Source: Bolinopsis microptera | Lineage: Eukaryota; Ctenophora; Tentaculata; Lobata; Bolinopsidae | Reading direction: 5' to 3' | Assembly (NCBI RefSeq): GCF_026151205.1 | Contig: NC_087073.1 | Coordinates: forward strand, 12,183,578 to 12,247,577 | Length of the DNA: 64,000 nt | Shown here: positions 41,641 to 53,300 of the stretch, piece by piece | Layout of the letters: each line of letters starts with the position of its first letter | How positions within the stretch are numbered: position 1 is the first letter of the stretch | Position numbers and translations under genes: made by a program | Notes under the pieces: model-generated | What the model saw: only the letters and a program-made list of their open reading frames with translations | The model's database searches: none | What the model was told of the DNA's origin: nothing

Positions 41641-41829
41641 TGGAAGCAGAAGAAAGAGTGCAGGTAATAACCTCAGTAACCCAGGCTATTGTTTTAAACA
41701 TGTGTACTATATATTATGCACTTCAGCTGCCCACTGTGGAACATGAAACACTGAAGTTTATGTTTCGCACATTTTCATAGCAATGCACTTGTGTTACTGA
41801 AAGCATAATATAATATGTAAATTATTTAG

Positions 41830-43137
41830 ATTTTCTTCTCTGGCAAAGGACAAGCAGTCTACCTCAACCTTTGGAACTAAGATGCAATTAAAAGACCAGA
41901 AGAAGAATGTACAAGCGATTCTTAATAAGATTCAATCAGACAGAGTTGCCGAGAGTGAGGTAAGTTTTGCGAATCTCCTTCGTTTTTAAAGTTAACTATA
42001 ATTGTAGGTATAATCAATTAAGCTAACCAGAATTATCAATATTTGCCAAAACCCATTGAAAATCATGGTCCTAGTGATGTAGTGTGTACTTGCATTTTTC
42101 AAAATAGCATGAACAGTCAGCCATCTTTTGCTGACTGGCATGGGTCCAAGGCCAATAGAAAGTTTTATAGACACACTAAAACTGTTGGCTATCACTCCAG
42201 ATTGTTCTGGAAGCTTTTGGAATGTTTTACATCTTAATCTTCGCCAATTATATTAATCGAAGAGTAACCTATAATGCCATTATAAATGGTTTGCAGTCTA
42301 AATAGTCGTGATTTCTCAGAAAGTTTGATTTTGTAGTACTTCAACATTTCGCTGTATTTTTCAATGTCGATGTATTTCTTAATATCGGTTTAATGATCTA
42401 ATAATTGACTAGATTCTGGTTAGATTCATCAGCATTGCTTACACCATGCATGTTATTGTACTCTTAGTATATTTCTAGAGTCATGATGTATCCTGCTTAA
42501 GTGATAGTTTTAAGATACATGACATCAATCTTGGGAATATTGCAATTCGACAATATGATCAAGTCGAAGCTTTAGACAAATTTTCAACGTTTATATTCAA
42601 AATGTTTAAACCTTCCTTGCTGTCAATTTCGACGGTCCAATTCCTGTTTTATCGGGATTCTATGAGCCTTATATTTTACTATAAACTTTTTAATATCGAA
42701 TCCCTAACCGGGCTTATGATTATGGAAATTTCAAAATGCATCGAATGGAAACGATATTTGCTTTTCTTATAATATTACCATTGCATTGTTTTAGGCAAAG
42801 AATGCAAGAATTGCTGAGAACAGAACAAGGCGAGCAGAAAATGAAAGGAAACAGGAAATTGTTCAGAAGGTAAGAAAACTATGCGTGCTATTTACTTTTT
42901 GATTCTATATTCCTTTGTAGTTCTATACTCACTTAAATACATTAATAAATATATTATTCTGATTATAATATATGGCTTTTTAGCTTTTTATTTTATCCGC
43001 CGGTATTTGACCGTATTGATTATTTTAGAATACGAAGGCACTATCATCTTATTTTATTTTCTACCAATCAGATAACAAATACGAAGAAGCTAAAGAAGAT
43101 CAAGAAGAAGCACTTGAGAAGTATTGAAACTCGATGA
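41830..43137 (+). CDS. CCDC86: CCDC86 / Cgr1-family nucleolar protein, 3' exons only
   Basis: Three exons join in phase: 41830-41959, 42795-42869 and 43072-43137 (TGA). The encoded C-terminus (RFSSLAKDKQSTST..., KIQSDRVAESEAKNARIAEN, RTRRAENERKQEIVQK, ITNTKKLKKIKKKHLRSIET) has the Cgr1-domain signature: a basic coiled coil, R-R-x-E-N-E-R-K-x-E-x-V-Q and K-L-K-K-x-K-K-K-x-L-R-S-I-E. In yeast Cgr1 acts in ribosome biogenesis (60S rRNA processing); the vertebrate protein is nucleolar. The first exon here begins with one base of a split codon, so at least one upstream exon exists. I could not find it in the transposon-rich 5 kb before; an exon near 41650 reading MEAEERVQ lies inside antisense LINE sequence and is rejected. 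About 90 residues are visible. Confidence 0.87.
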
Positions 43138-43495
43138 AGTTTTACAGACTGCTGCTAGAGTCCATAATTTCTGTATTTTCCCCTCTAGTTCTAGGGATCT
43201 GCATATTTGTCAGATTGGGCCATTTTATTTTTGGGTTTAGTTTATTTTTCCTGTGACGAGCAATTTAAACAAGAATTTGCTACTGTTGAATCTAATTTAT
43301 TAGTTTTACTTATATTATATACTTTTTGTCTCATTTTATTGCTTTTTTAAAGAAAATCAGTCATGTAGGTCCTAGGAAACCAATGCAATTTCTTCCACTA
43401 ATTAATTATCAATTTTATATTTCATTCTATAAGCTAACTTTATTATATATATAATACATGTATTTAGTTACATTAATCTGTTGTTTGCCGTAGCT

Positions 43496-43918
43496 ATGTC
43501 TCAAGCAGCAGCGAGGCAGTTCGTGCGGCGCGTGCTCCCGACAGTGTGTCGTGCATCCCGCCCAATCTGCACTATTGCACTCCGCAAACTCGCTCTGCAC
43601 CCCACCCAGCAGTTTCCTCAACTCCACAACCCCAACACTATCTCCAAACGGAACGGGGGTGGCTGGACCTCAGACACCATCTTGGAAAGGATCTTCTACG
43701 TGTTGAAAAGCTACGACAAGGTAGATCCTGAGAAGGTGCATCTGGACGCGGACCTAGTCAAGGACCTGGGATTAGACAGTCTGGATATTGTGGAGGTGTG
43801 TTATCACATGGAACGGAGTATGATGACCTGGATATCAGACGATGAGCGGGAAACCATTGAGACTGTCAGGGATATTTGGGAGGTTGTCATGCACAAGCTT
43901 CTCTATAAGCTAGCTTGA
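43496..43918 (+). CDS. NDUFAB1: mitochondrial acyl carrier protein (NDUFAB1-like), intronless
   Basis: A 140-residue ORF. Residues 1-45 are Arg-rich without acidic residues, a typical mitochondrial presequence. The ACP fold follows, with the phosphopantetheine attachment site DLGLDSLDIVEV (Ser 95). Known mitochondrial ACPs carry acyl chains for type II fatty-acid and lipoate synthesis and bind LYR proteins in complex I and Fe-S assembly. Two oddities: the coding sequence has no intron, and helix II reads YHMERSMMTWI where relatives have M-E-D/E-E-F-x-x-x-I, with a shortened tail ending YKLA. I chose ATG 43496; the five codons before it (TTG...) are not a start. The CCGTAG just upstream could be an acceptor for a 5' UTR exon. 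It sits 360 bases downstream of CCDC86 in the same orientation. Confidence 0.9.
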   Translation: MSQAAARQFVRRVLPTVCRASRPICTIALRKLALHPTQQFPQLHNPNTISKRNGGGWTSDTILERIFYVLKSYDKVDPEKVHLDADLVKDLGLDSLDIVEVCYHMERSMMTWISDDERETIETVRDIWEVVMHKLLYKLA

Positions 43919-44370
43919 GTTGCTCTGTCCATATATATTACATTTCTTTTCTAAAGATTTTTCTAAGAAATATTTTGTAATTTACGGTTTAGTCTCAGGT
44001 ATATACCCAAATTTGGCCTAGAATACTAACAGCGTCGATGAAGAGCCATTATGTATCCACCTCCTAATTGTATAAATGCTGCATAGATCGGAATGATTTC
44101 ATAATTAAAAAGCACTTAAAAATGCTTTTCAAGATGCGTTTGTACTCTACAGTTGTATTGTGTCTATTTAAACAAAATAATTGAGTGTATCATAGGTCAG
44201 AATGATTTAGTAAAATTACGATTAAGTTATTAAATTATAATTAGTTATTACAGGACTGACTTTGTCTAAAATGAATACATTTTAACCCATTGCTTTGATC
44301 ACCAACAAACAAAACTCAAAAATCAATCAATATCAGTTATTTTACTATTATATTGTAGGTAGGGGTTATT
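43919..44370. other. spacer between NDUFAB1-like and RAD54L2 genes
   Basis: AT-rich. An ATTAAA at about 44104 could end the ACP transcript. TATTATATTGTAG (about 44346-44358) looks like an acceptor preceding the RAD54L2 start codon, implying a 5' UTR intron that would start further upstream. Confidence 0.4.
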
Positions 44371-47300
44371 ATGGATAACGGTGGCAAAGAGGCCTTTACA
44401 TTAAACTCTAATACCAAAGACGCCCCGGAACGAGCGACCAATAGTGAGGTACGCACAGAATTTAATGGGCAATGGGCACTTCACAATTATTCTATCAGTA
44501 TTATAATGCTATCTCTGACCACCGTTGCTTTACCGAAGAATTTGTGATGTTTCTGAGATCTAGATTATTGAAATATTTAAACGTACCAGGTATCAGATCA
44601 AGGAGTGAAGGAGACGGCAGGGGAGGAGGAAGCAGAGGAGACAGAAGATGACGAGGGAGACGATGAACTGTTAGAACAGGAGTTATTAGAAAGAGAAGAG
44701 GGGGAGGAGGGGGAGGATGATGCAGGGGACGAGATGAGTGGGGATGAGGAGAACGATGCTCCCAATGGTATGTAAATTTCAGCAGCTAAATATTTAATTT
44801 GTGGTGATTTAAAATCTTTACCGCTCTGACGGAATGATTGCTTCTGATCGTTATGTCATCTCAGATCAATGACTTTGGAATTTACTAATCTGAAAAATTA
44901 AAATTGCTTTTTGTGTGTCGATTAATCACATACATTTTAAAATATAGTATTAAGCGATTATAACATAAAATATTTTAGATGATACAGAAAAGACTGACAA
45001 GAAGAAGAAACGTAAGAATATTAGAAAAATGATGAACGAGGATGAACTAGCTGAGGAAACAAGATTGGAACAAGAGAGGGAAATGGAAAGAATTAGGTGG
45101 TTGAGGGAGCTACACGAGAAGTCTCTAGCGGAGGAGAGGGAGAAGAAGAAGTTTCTTCAGGAAGAGAGAAAGAAACAGAAAAGCGAGGAATCTACTTCAA
45201 ATCAAGTCATTCTGTTGGATGATGACAGTGATCACGGACTTGGAGAACCCCAGAAAGAAAGGTCTGTGTTCGTTTAATTTTAGTTTTTGGAATCTTCATG
45301 TTTCTCGTGACAAGAAATGAATAAAAAATGGCCCTTCGAAATTATACTTCAGCGGATTTCAGTTCTGTGCTAGCGTTGATAACAATTTTACATTATTGTA
45401 TTTGTATTCCGATTCATGCAAAACTAAAAGTAAATACTAAATACTAAATAGCAAAGTGTGTAAGGAGTATTTGTCTACATCTTTGTGTACTGTTCTCGTA
45501 TTACCATGTTCCTGAGCTGACGTACCTTGATTTATCTACATCCACCATCGTATTCAAGGAGCTTTTGTGAGATAAGAAAATAGATAAAGGATCAGCCACA
45601 TCTTGATGTTTAGCCTGTTTCGTAGTTACACTTCTTCAATTCCCACTGTTTGGATAATGGTTATATTATATATATATGTAATAATTGTTGTGACGATATT
45701 GTTTGTCCATATTATTACTCACTCGCACCAACCATTCGCTGAGCTGCTCCTGTTATTCTGAAGTAGTCACTAATCACTATGCTCTGTATATCGGAAAATG
45801 TATCCTAAAGTACAAATGGCATCCTTTACCTGCCGAATACCGCTGTTTGAGTCGTGGCAGTTCTTGTAAATGTCAGAGAACATGCCAACACAGTGCCCAG
45901 TTCAACAACAAAACCTTTGAGAGGACTAGGTTTGGTATGTTTGCGGTTGTTGAATGTTTCAACCTTAGACTTTGAAGTAAGTTTTAGTACTTGTATTGTA
46001 GTTGGGATTTTTTCCAGCAGTTAAGACAGAAAGGGTAAATTAGTTAATGAAGGAGTGAAGGCTGCTCACGTTTAGCTAAACCAAATAAGATTAATTTTTA
46101 TTCCTGTTACACAATACATAATAATATAATATAGTCAACTATATTATAATAGTAACAAGATTGTCCCGTTACGCCAGACACTTTCAGAAAACCGAAGAAA
46201 GAACCCACCGTAATCACGCTATCAAGTGACGAAAGCGAACCGGAATCAGACAAACCGCTGACCGGATACGATGACACGACAGCGTTCGTGGGAGGCATGC
46301 ACACGGATGACACTAAGAACGTGACAGATAATCAGGGACGAGTTTTGGTGAATGTTAACCATCCTCCAGATGAGCAGGATATCTTCCTTACTGACAAACT
46401 TGCTAAAACCGTTAAACCTCATCAGGTGAGTTTAATTAGGGATTAAATAATATCATTAATTAAATTGTATCATTAATGGTTAAGTTAGGATATTTTATAT
46501 AAATGGGTATCTTTTTTCCATTATGTTAAGTTCAATTTATCAAATACTTTCAATGAGCTAGTAATGGATCTTTGTTTCCTGCCCCGTATGTGTGTTTGCC
46601 TCCCCGTAGGGGGTTAAAGGAACTTATTTCGCCACTTCCCGCCACTTGTGAAGAAGTTGAAACGGTTATGTTAAATAGGCACTGTCACTAATGTAATACT
46701 GCTGCATGGTTTTAAAGTATCATGTTTTGAAATTAGGTCCTATCGTTTTGGCACTTTGCCGAGAAATTTTATACATAATGAGTAAAATGTTTAGGTTGAC
46801 CTCACCCACCTCACGTTTTGAATTACATTATATTTAAAGCTTATTAAAAAAATTAACCAAATGTCTAACATCTGTTTATTAATTTATTAATTATATGTAC
46901 ATTATTTATTAATTATATGTACATTATTATAAAGATAATCCACAAATGTTACATCTAAGTCTAACATAACGTTCCGACAAAATTAACATTAAATAGCTAC
47001 GGCATGCGCGGCATATCGAATGCCCATTTCCTAGAAATGAATTATGGATGATAACAACTGATGGTACCGCTTCTAAGTAAAATACATTATATCATATTAT
47101 ATAATATTCTTTAAAACCTCTGCAGAAGTAGACAATAACTGTAACAATAACTGCATAATTAAACCGAGTTTTTATGAGGTGCTTAGAAGTTACTCGTCTG
47201 TGAGAACTCGCGATGACACCAAACTTTCCTTACAGATTGGAGGAATTAGGTTTCTGTACGACAACATAATAGAGTCTGTGTCGAGGTTCAACTCAAGTCC

Positions 47301-50300
47301 GGGATTCGGGTGCATACTAGCTCACACCATGGGTCTGGGCAAAACACTCCAAACTATCAGGTACCAAACTAACTCGAGAGAACCCATGTCAACAGTCTGT
47401 CAGTCTAGATAGATTTTCAATAGACTGTTGTATCTATAATATAGATAGATTCTATATTGAATATGTAGACTTTTAAAAAGGTAGCAATAATGTTCTGCGA
47501 AATATGATATTGTCCACAAACCCGGAAGTAACCAGATCTCCTGTTCCTAGCTTTGTTGACTGCTGTCTGCGGAACACTCCCGCACACACTGTTCTCATTG
47601 TGGTACCAGTTAACGTGCTACAAAACTGGTGTAATGAGTTTGATATGTGGGTTCCTAAAGATCACACAGTAGTTGGCGAGGGATCCGCCCGAACCTATCC
47701 GCTCTATGTTATTAACGATCTGTTGAAGACTTTCCAAGCTCGAGCTACGCTGATCAAAAAGTGGAATGAGACTGGAGGAGTGATGATTCTTGGGTTTGTT
47801 AAATTTACTTTTTCACACTGCAGTTTTCTGCCTCCCAGATTATTTCAATAATTTCCCTATGCTACATACTATGCTACAACCACAAAAAGCTGGCCTCTAA
47901 ATTTTTTGCTCAAGTTAGTTAAATTCTAATGTAATTTCAAGCTTTAGGTTGCCAGCTTTTTGTGACCATGGTATAGTCTGTTGAGATTAACCTACCAGCG
48001 ACTGGTTCTTTAGAAATCTCGAGTCTAGGGCGTTAATTCTGAGTTAACCTGTACCAACCTTTTGTCCGTGGGAGATTTCGTACATCTCTCGGTTTAACCT
48101 TACAGCTTAAAGCACGTGTATTTTTCTCCAGGTATGAGATGTTCAGACTGCTAGCACTGACGGAGCCATCTTACGCAGTGTCGCGCAAGCTTTGTCGCAA
48201 GAGGCGCAAGCGCGGGGCTCCTGTAAAGGAGGTGTGTGATATAGACGAGGAGGAGTTCTACATGGACCTCCTGACAGGTAACAAGATACACAGTACACTG
48301 TACTTACAGTACTACAGTAAACACTGTACAATGTCTACCCCGTGTTACATGAGTTTATTATATATAGAAGATTCTCGAAGGTTCTTTTCTGAATCTTGTA
48401 TTTTGGATTTTATCTGAAAAATCAAATTATGTAGATCTCGCAAGATTGAAAAGGTTTTAGATTAAAAATAAAGATGGTAATGTTATATATGCTATGCTTG
48501 TTATCTTTACTTTTAAAAACATGAATACAGTTTATAAATATAATAATAAAATATAATAATAGATATCGTACGTTCAAGAGCATGTTTTAAAAAGATGGCA
48601 CCATTTTGTATCAGATTTTGTGCTAATCTTTAAACACGTGTACTGTATCATTTAAGCGCTGTTAAAATGTTTAGGACTCATCTTTTTTGCCGGTTGGAGT
48701 TGTGATATTTCTTGTTGAAATGCATACCTAACGAATAAGAACTGGTCTATTTAGCAATATAAAACATTGCATAAATATATATAATTTCTTGAACTGAAAA
48801 ATTCTATTTCGCAATATTATCTAGGATTGTTTACCAATTAATGTAGTATACAATTACGAACATATATTGTATAATATGCAGTTATATGTTCGTATCATGC
48901 TCGTATCATGTAATAATATATCACATAAAAAGCTACAAATTATATTTGTGTTGCGCCATACTCACAATACTGCACAAATAAATAAAATGAATATTAAATA
49001 TTGGCTGAAAAAATGCATGTAAACTGGTAATCAAGCATATGCCTTGTCTGTCCTCAAAGTTATAATAAAATACGAACTCTTGTTGTCCAGCTGGCTTTAC
49101 AGCCGGAGCAACCTTTAATCTTGCTTCACGATTTCATAGCATGGGTCCCAGACAATCTCTCATAAGTGCAGCAGATGACCGCCTAAGTACAAATAACACT
49201 CTCTGAAATAGCTAAGAAGAAGTTTGATTACACATTTTGATCAAAGTTTGTCTATTGAGGAAACAACCTTGAAATTAGTAGAGATCGATATAATTATCCG
49301 GTGAGATGGTAACTTTTCGTCTTTACTCCACCTCCACCTTTAATGTTATAGTAAGGATACGGCCTCCCCCAGATTAGCCCAAATGAAGAGCTCTTAAAAC
49401 CCAGATAATGTATAGTCTTGTGAAGGTATGATTACACTTGATAATAGTAAGCTCGTTATTGGCCCACCAGCTTCTTGATCCCGGGAACACATTATAATGG
49501 TTTAGTCTAGACCATTTACATTGGTATTCGATTATGTTCAAACTGTTTTTCTTTGAAAGTGATTTTCCTGGAATTGTTATGCGATAGTTTTATTGTTGCA
49601 TTATATCTATACGCTATATGTTCAGGTAAAAATTCGGTAACCTGTTCTATGCATTTATAGAGTTTCAAGGGTAAAACACCAAACTGTAATCCAGACTTAC
49701 AACTGGTAAAACAATCACTGCTGCGGGTTAAGAATTCTCTACTCGACCTAAATGATCCCCTTAATGGTGTTATCCGTTACTCCCCCCCCCCCCCCCCCCA
49801 TCCTATATAACCTCTACAACATAACCATCACTCCCTCCAAGCTATAATCACGTACCAAAATGTCACGTGAACAAAACATTCTGTCACTGTCTTATCGAAT
49901 ATCCCATATTATATTTCTTTTACTTTATTGTACACCAGCGAGGGGAAGAGCCACACACACAAACCCAGGATGTACATAGTAGAGATTCTGTTGAGTAGAT
50001 GTTGATAGCTGGTAACAATCCACCACCAGGTTTTCCTCGCAGTCACCACTCTCACTCAATACTCACCACTTTAACTGAAGTAACACTTTTTTTGGGAGGA
50101 TCCAGCTCACCGACAAAGCCACTAAAACATTGAACTAATACATGTGTCATTACTCTCTGCAACCGTCGACATTACCAACTGGTTTTCTTTCTAGCGAGAA
50201 TCTCGCTCATTTGCAGGCAGATCTTGTAATGATTGTGTTGACAAAGGGCTTGCCGACAATACACACTAAGTTGCCTTTATTATGTGTTTAGTTTTATGAA

Positions 50301-53300
50301 TATTTAATACATCAACTGAAGTACTCGTTCGGTTGTTGTGATATTTTTCCTTAGATAATTTTACAAAGCACCGTCATTTCCTCTTGATCGGATCTCACCC
50401 TCTGTGATGACAAAAGGAACCCGCAGTGAGGACTGAGGATACTGTTATCAAAGTATTGATTTTTGTCTCGTTTAAAGTAAACCTGGCTTAACATCAAAGA
50501 ATACTTCCTTCACAATGTCTGGTGCATTAGTATTGATGAGTCACTATTTAATTTTAACCAGTTATAATATTGGATTGCCACGTAATAATAAGACACCGTT
50601 TCCATGTGATTAGTATTGGCTAGTAACATTAACACCCTCATTTTATGTAATTCGATGTCTTTAAATTGTTTTTGGGAATCAAGTTTTATAGCCTCAGCAA
50701 GTTTTATAGCCTTGCTTCATAATTTCATGGGTGCCGTTTAATTTACAAGCACAAATAATCACCTCTCTGAAGCAGCCCAGAATTAGTCTGTTACACGTTG
50801 ATGATTGATGCAATGTATGTCTATTGCGACTTATTATATATGGTCAATATTTTGAAATTATTGTGAAATCAGTAGAGATTGATGACTATCTGCTGAGTCG
50901 ATATAATAGGTTTTCGTATTACCTCATCGCCAGTGTTGAATATATATTATATATATGGATACATCATAATGTAATATGTAGTAACGATATGTCTTCTCTT
51001 CTTCTCGACCAATATTGGCGAGTCACATTAACAGTTAACACTATCATTAAAAGTGAACTTAAATGGCTTTAAAACTGTCGGCTAACAATTCCCACGTTTT
51101 TCTAGCAACTCAAAGATCCCTGTTATATCCTGGACCGGATCTCATTGTCTGCGACGAGGGACACAGAATAAAGAATGCTCACGCCACTATTTCTAAAGCT
51201 CTCAAAAAAGTCAAAACCAGGTACGATGCATGTTTTATCAATTGCAGACCATTGTGTAACGTGTCTTGGAGCGAACATTCCAGAAAGTTGTTGTTTTATA
51301 AACGGTACATGGCACATTTTTACTGGTTCCGCTGTAGTTTAACCAGACATTTCTTAATTTAGTTACTTTTCCTAACCCAACCTTCACAGGCGGAGGATAG
51401 TGTTGACGGGATATCCTCTACAAAATAATCTGGAAGAATATTGGTGCATGGTGGATTTCGTTCGACCTAACTTTTTGGGAACAAAGAACGAGTTTAATAA
51501 CATGTTTGTGAGACCGATAGAGAACGGACAGTGTGTTGATAGCACGTTCAAGGTGAACACGCCCTGCTGGTTATGGTATCTTATATATATCTCGTGGCTG
51601 AAATTCTTTGAAATCGCTGAAATGTGCGTCACGTGAATAAGTGGGATTAGTCTAGTTTTAAAGGTTTTGTTTCCCTCAGGACACGCAGTTGATGAAGTTC
51701 AGATCGCATGTTCTACACAGTTTACTTGAAGGATTTGTTCAGAGGTATGCTGTGTTCCTGTTTATATGAGCATAAAAGTCTCGTTTTTGAAACTTTTGCA
51801 TTCTGCACGAAAGATTACATGATAGATATGAGATCATAGATCGGGCCAATTATTCGGTCATAGTTCACAGTGCATGATGGTTGCGTTATAATGGAACGCG
51901 CGCTAATGTTTTGCAACACCTACTCTTTTTGTACTCACTTCACTTAGCGCGGCGTCACGTACGAACATACGCGCGAACTTTTGCTTTTCAATTTTATTCT
52001 CGCACGCTAGATAATTAAATTATTATGAGTTAAGAGCAGTGGCGTAACGAAGGGCCCCGCTGACCCGTTTGCCGTTTTGCTCTAGAAACACCGGCGTATC
52101 CTCTAAAATCACCTAATTTGTTCACCAACAGCCAACGTTACGCCACTGGTTGAAAGGGTAATTTTGAGAGTATAATCACTCCTGCGATCAATGAACGTCA
52201 TTCGATATTGCCTTGTTAGCCAGAGTGACTGGATATTTGAATCCCAGCGAGAAGACAGAGGGCTAGTAATAACTGCTTAGTGCTTGCAAACTATTGATCA
52301 GGCCCGAGGTTCACATGCCCCCTAAAGTTTTATGATTGACTGGTTATTGGGATAGCGCTGCCACGGCGAACACTTCTCCCTGGAATTGGCTACACTGATC
52401 CTGGACCTGTCCTTCCATCTCGAGATTTCTAAACTGTGAATGACTGGGCATTCGCCATATCTAACCAGCTGTATAAGTTGTTTTTTTCAGTGGCAGAACA
52501 TAAAGTTGTGCCGCCCAACTCACTTTTTTGTCGGAACCCTTTAAGTTATCGCCGAATGTCGATTATCGGTCTATATTTGTGATCTCTGAAACAGATGATA
52601 CTGGTTAAGTCTAGACCTATGACCTATTTAGTTCAAACTGCTTTTCTTTCAATTGATAAGTTATAGACTTATTGTTACGCGACTGTATTCATTGTATTTT
52701 AGAGAAAAGACCCGTATCCTGTATAATAGGCGGTAGCCCTTTTTTCGGTCGGGGCCCTTTCTACCGAATCTCGAACACTCTGAAATATGTCTATTCGGTT
52801 CTCATAAAGTCTCACTTTGTAAATTTTATGGGCCATATTTAGTCGCTTTCCGTTACACTTGGTCTAACTCACCTGGTACCAATCGGTGAGTTGAAAATCT
52901 CCAATCTTGGGGATACAGTTCAGTCTTCATACGCAATTCGAATGCAGTATTATATCTGCTCTATTTTGCGGACACTTTGCAGAATTTGGAAGGTATTTCA
53001 TAAATATTCAGAATTGGATATATTAAGAAATGCTCCACTTTCCCAGTACAGTGTATCGCAAATCTATAGATTCCATATTGTAAGGCTTACCTCATATCAC
53101 AGTCATTCCGGCAATATCAATAAGATTTTTCGCTTTGTAATTCGGTCGTTCCAAGTGTTGGCCAGATAATGATAACGCTTTGAGTAAGAAGTTTAACTCC
53201 AAACATCAATGAGATTGGCCCTCTTTGATAAGCATCAAAGTTAAAAGGTTTACTTCATATTACCGTGTGCATATGGTCGGGGCCCTTTTTGCTTTTTCTT

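Noticed and set aside
41586-41667. First coding exon of CCDC86 reading MEAEERVQ
   Set aside because: It lies in antisense LINE reverse-transcriptase sequence, and its end phase does not fit the next exon, which needs two bases of a split codon.
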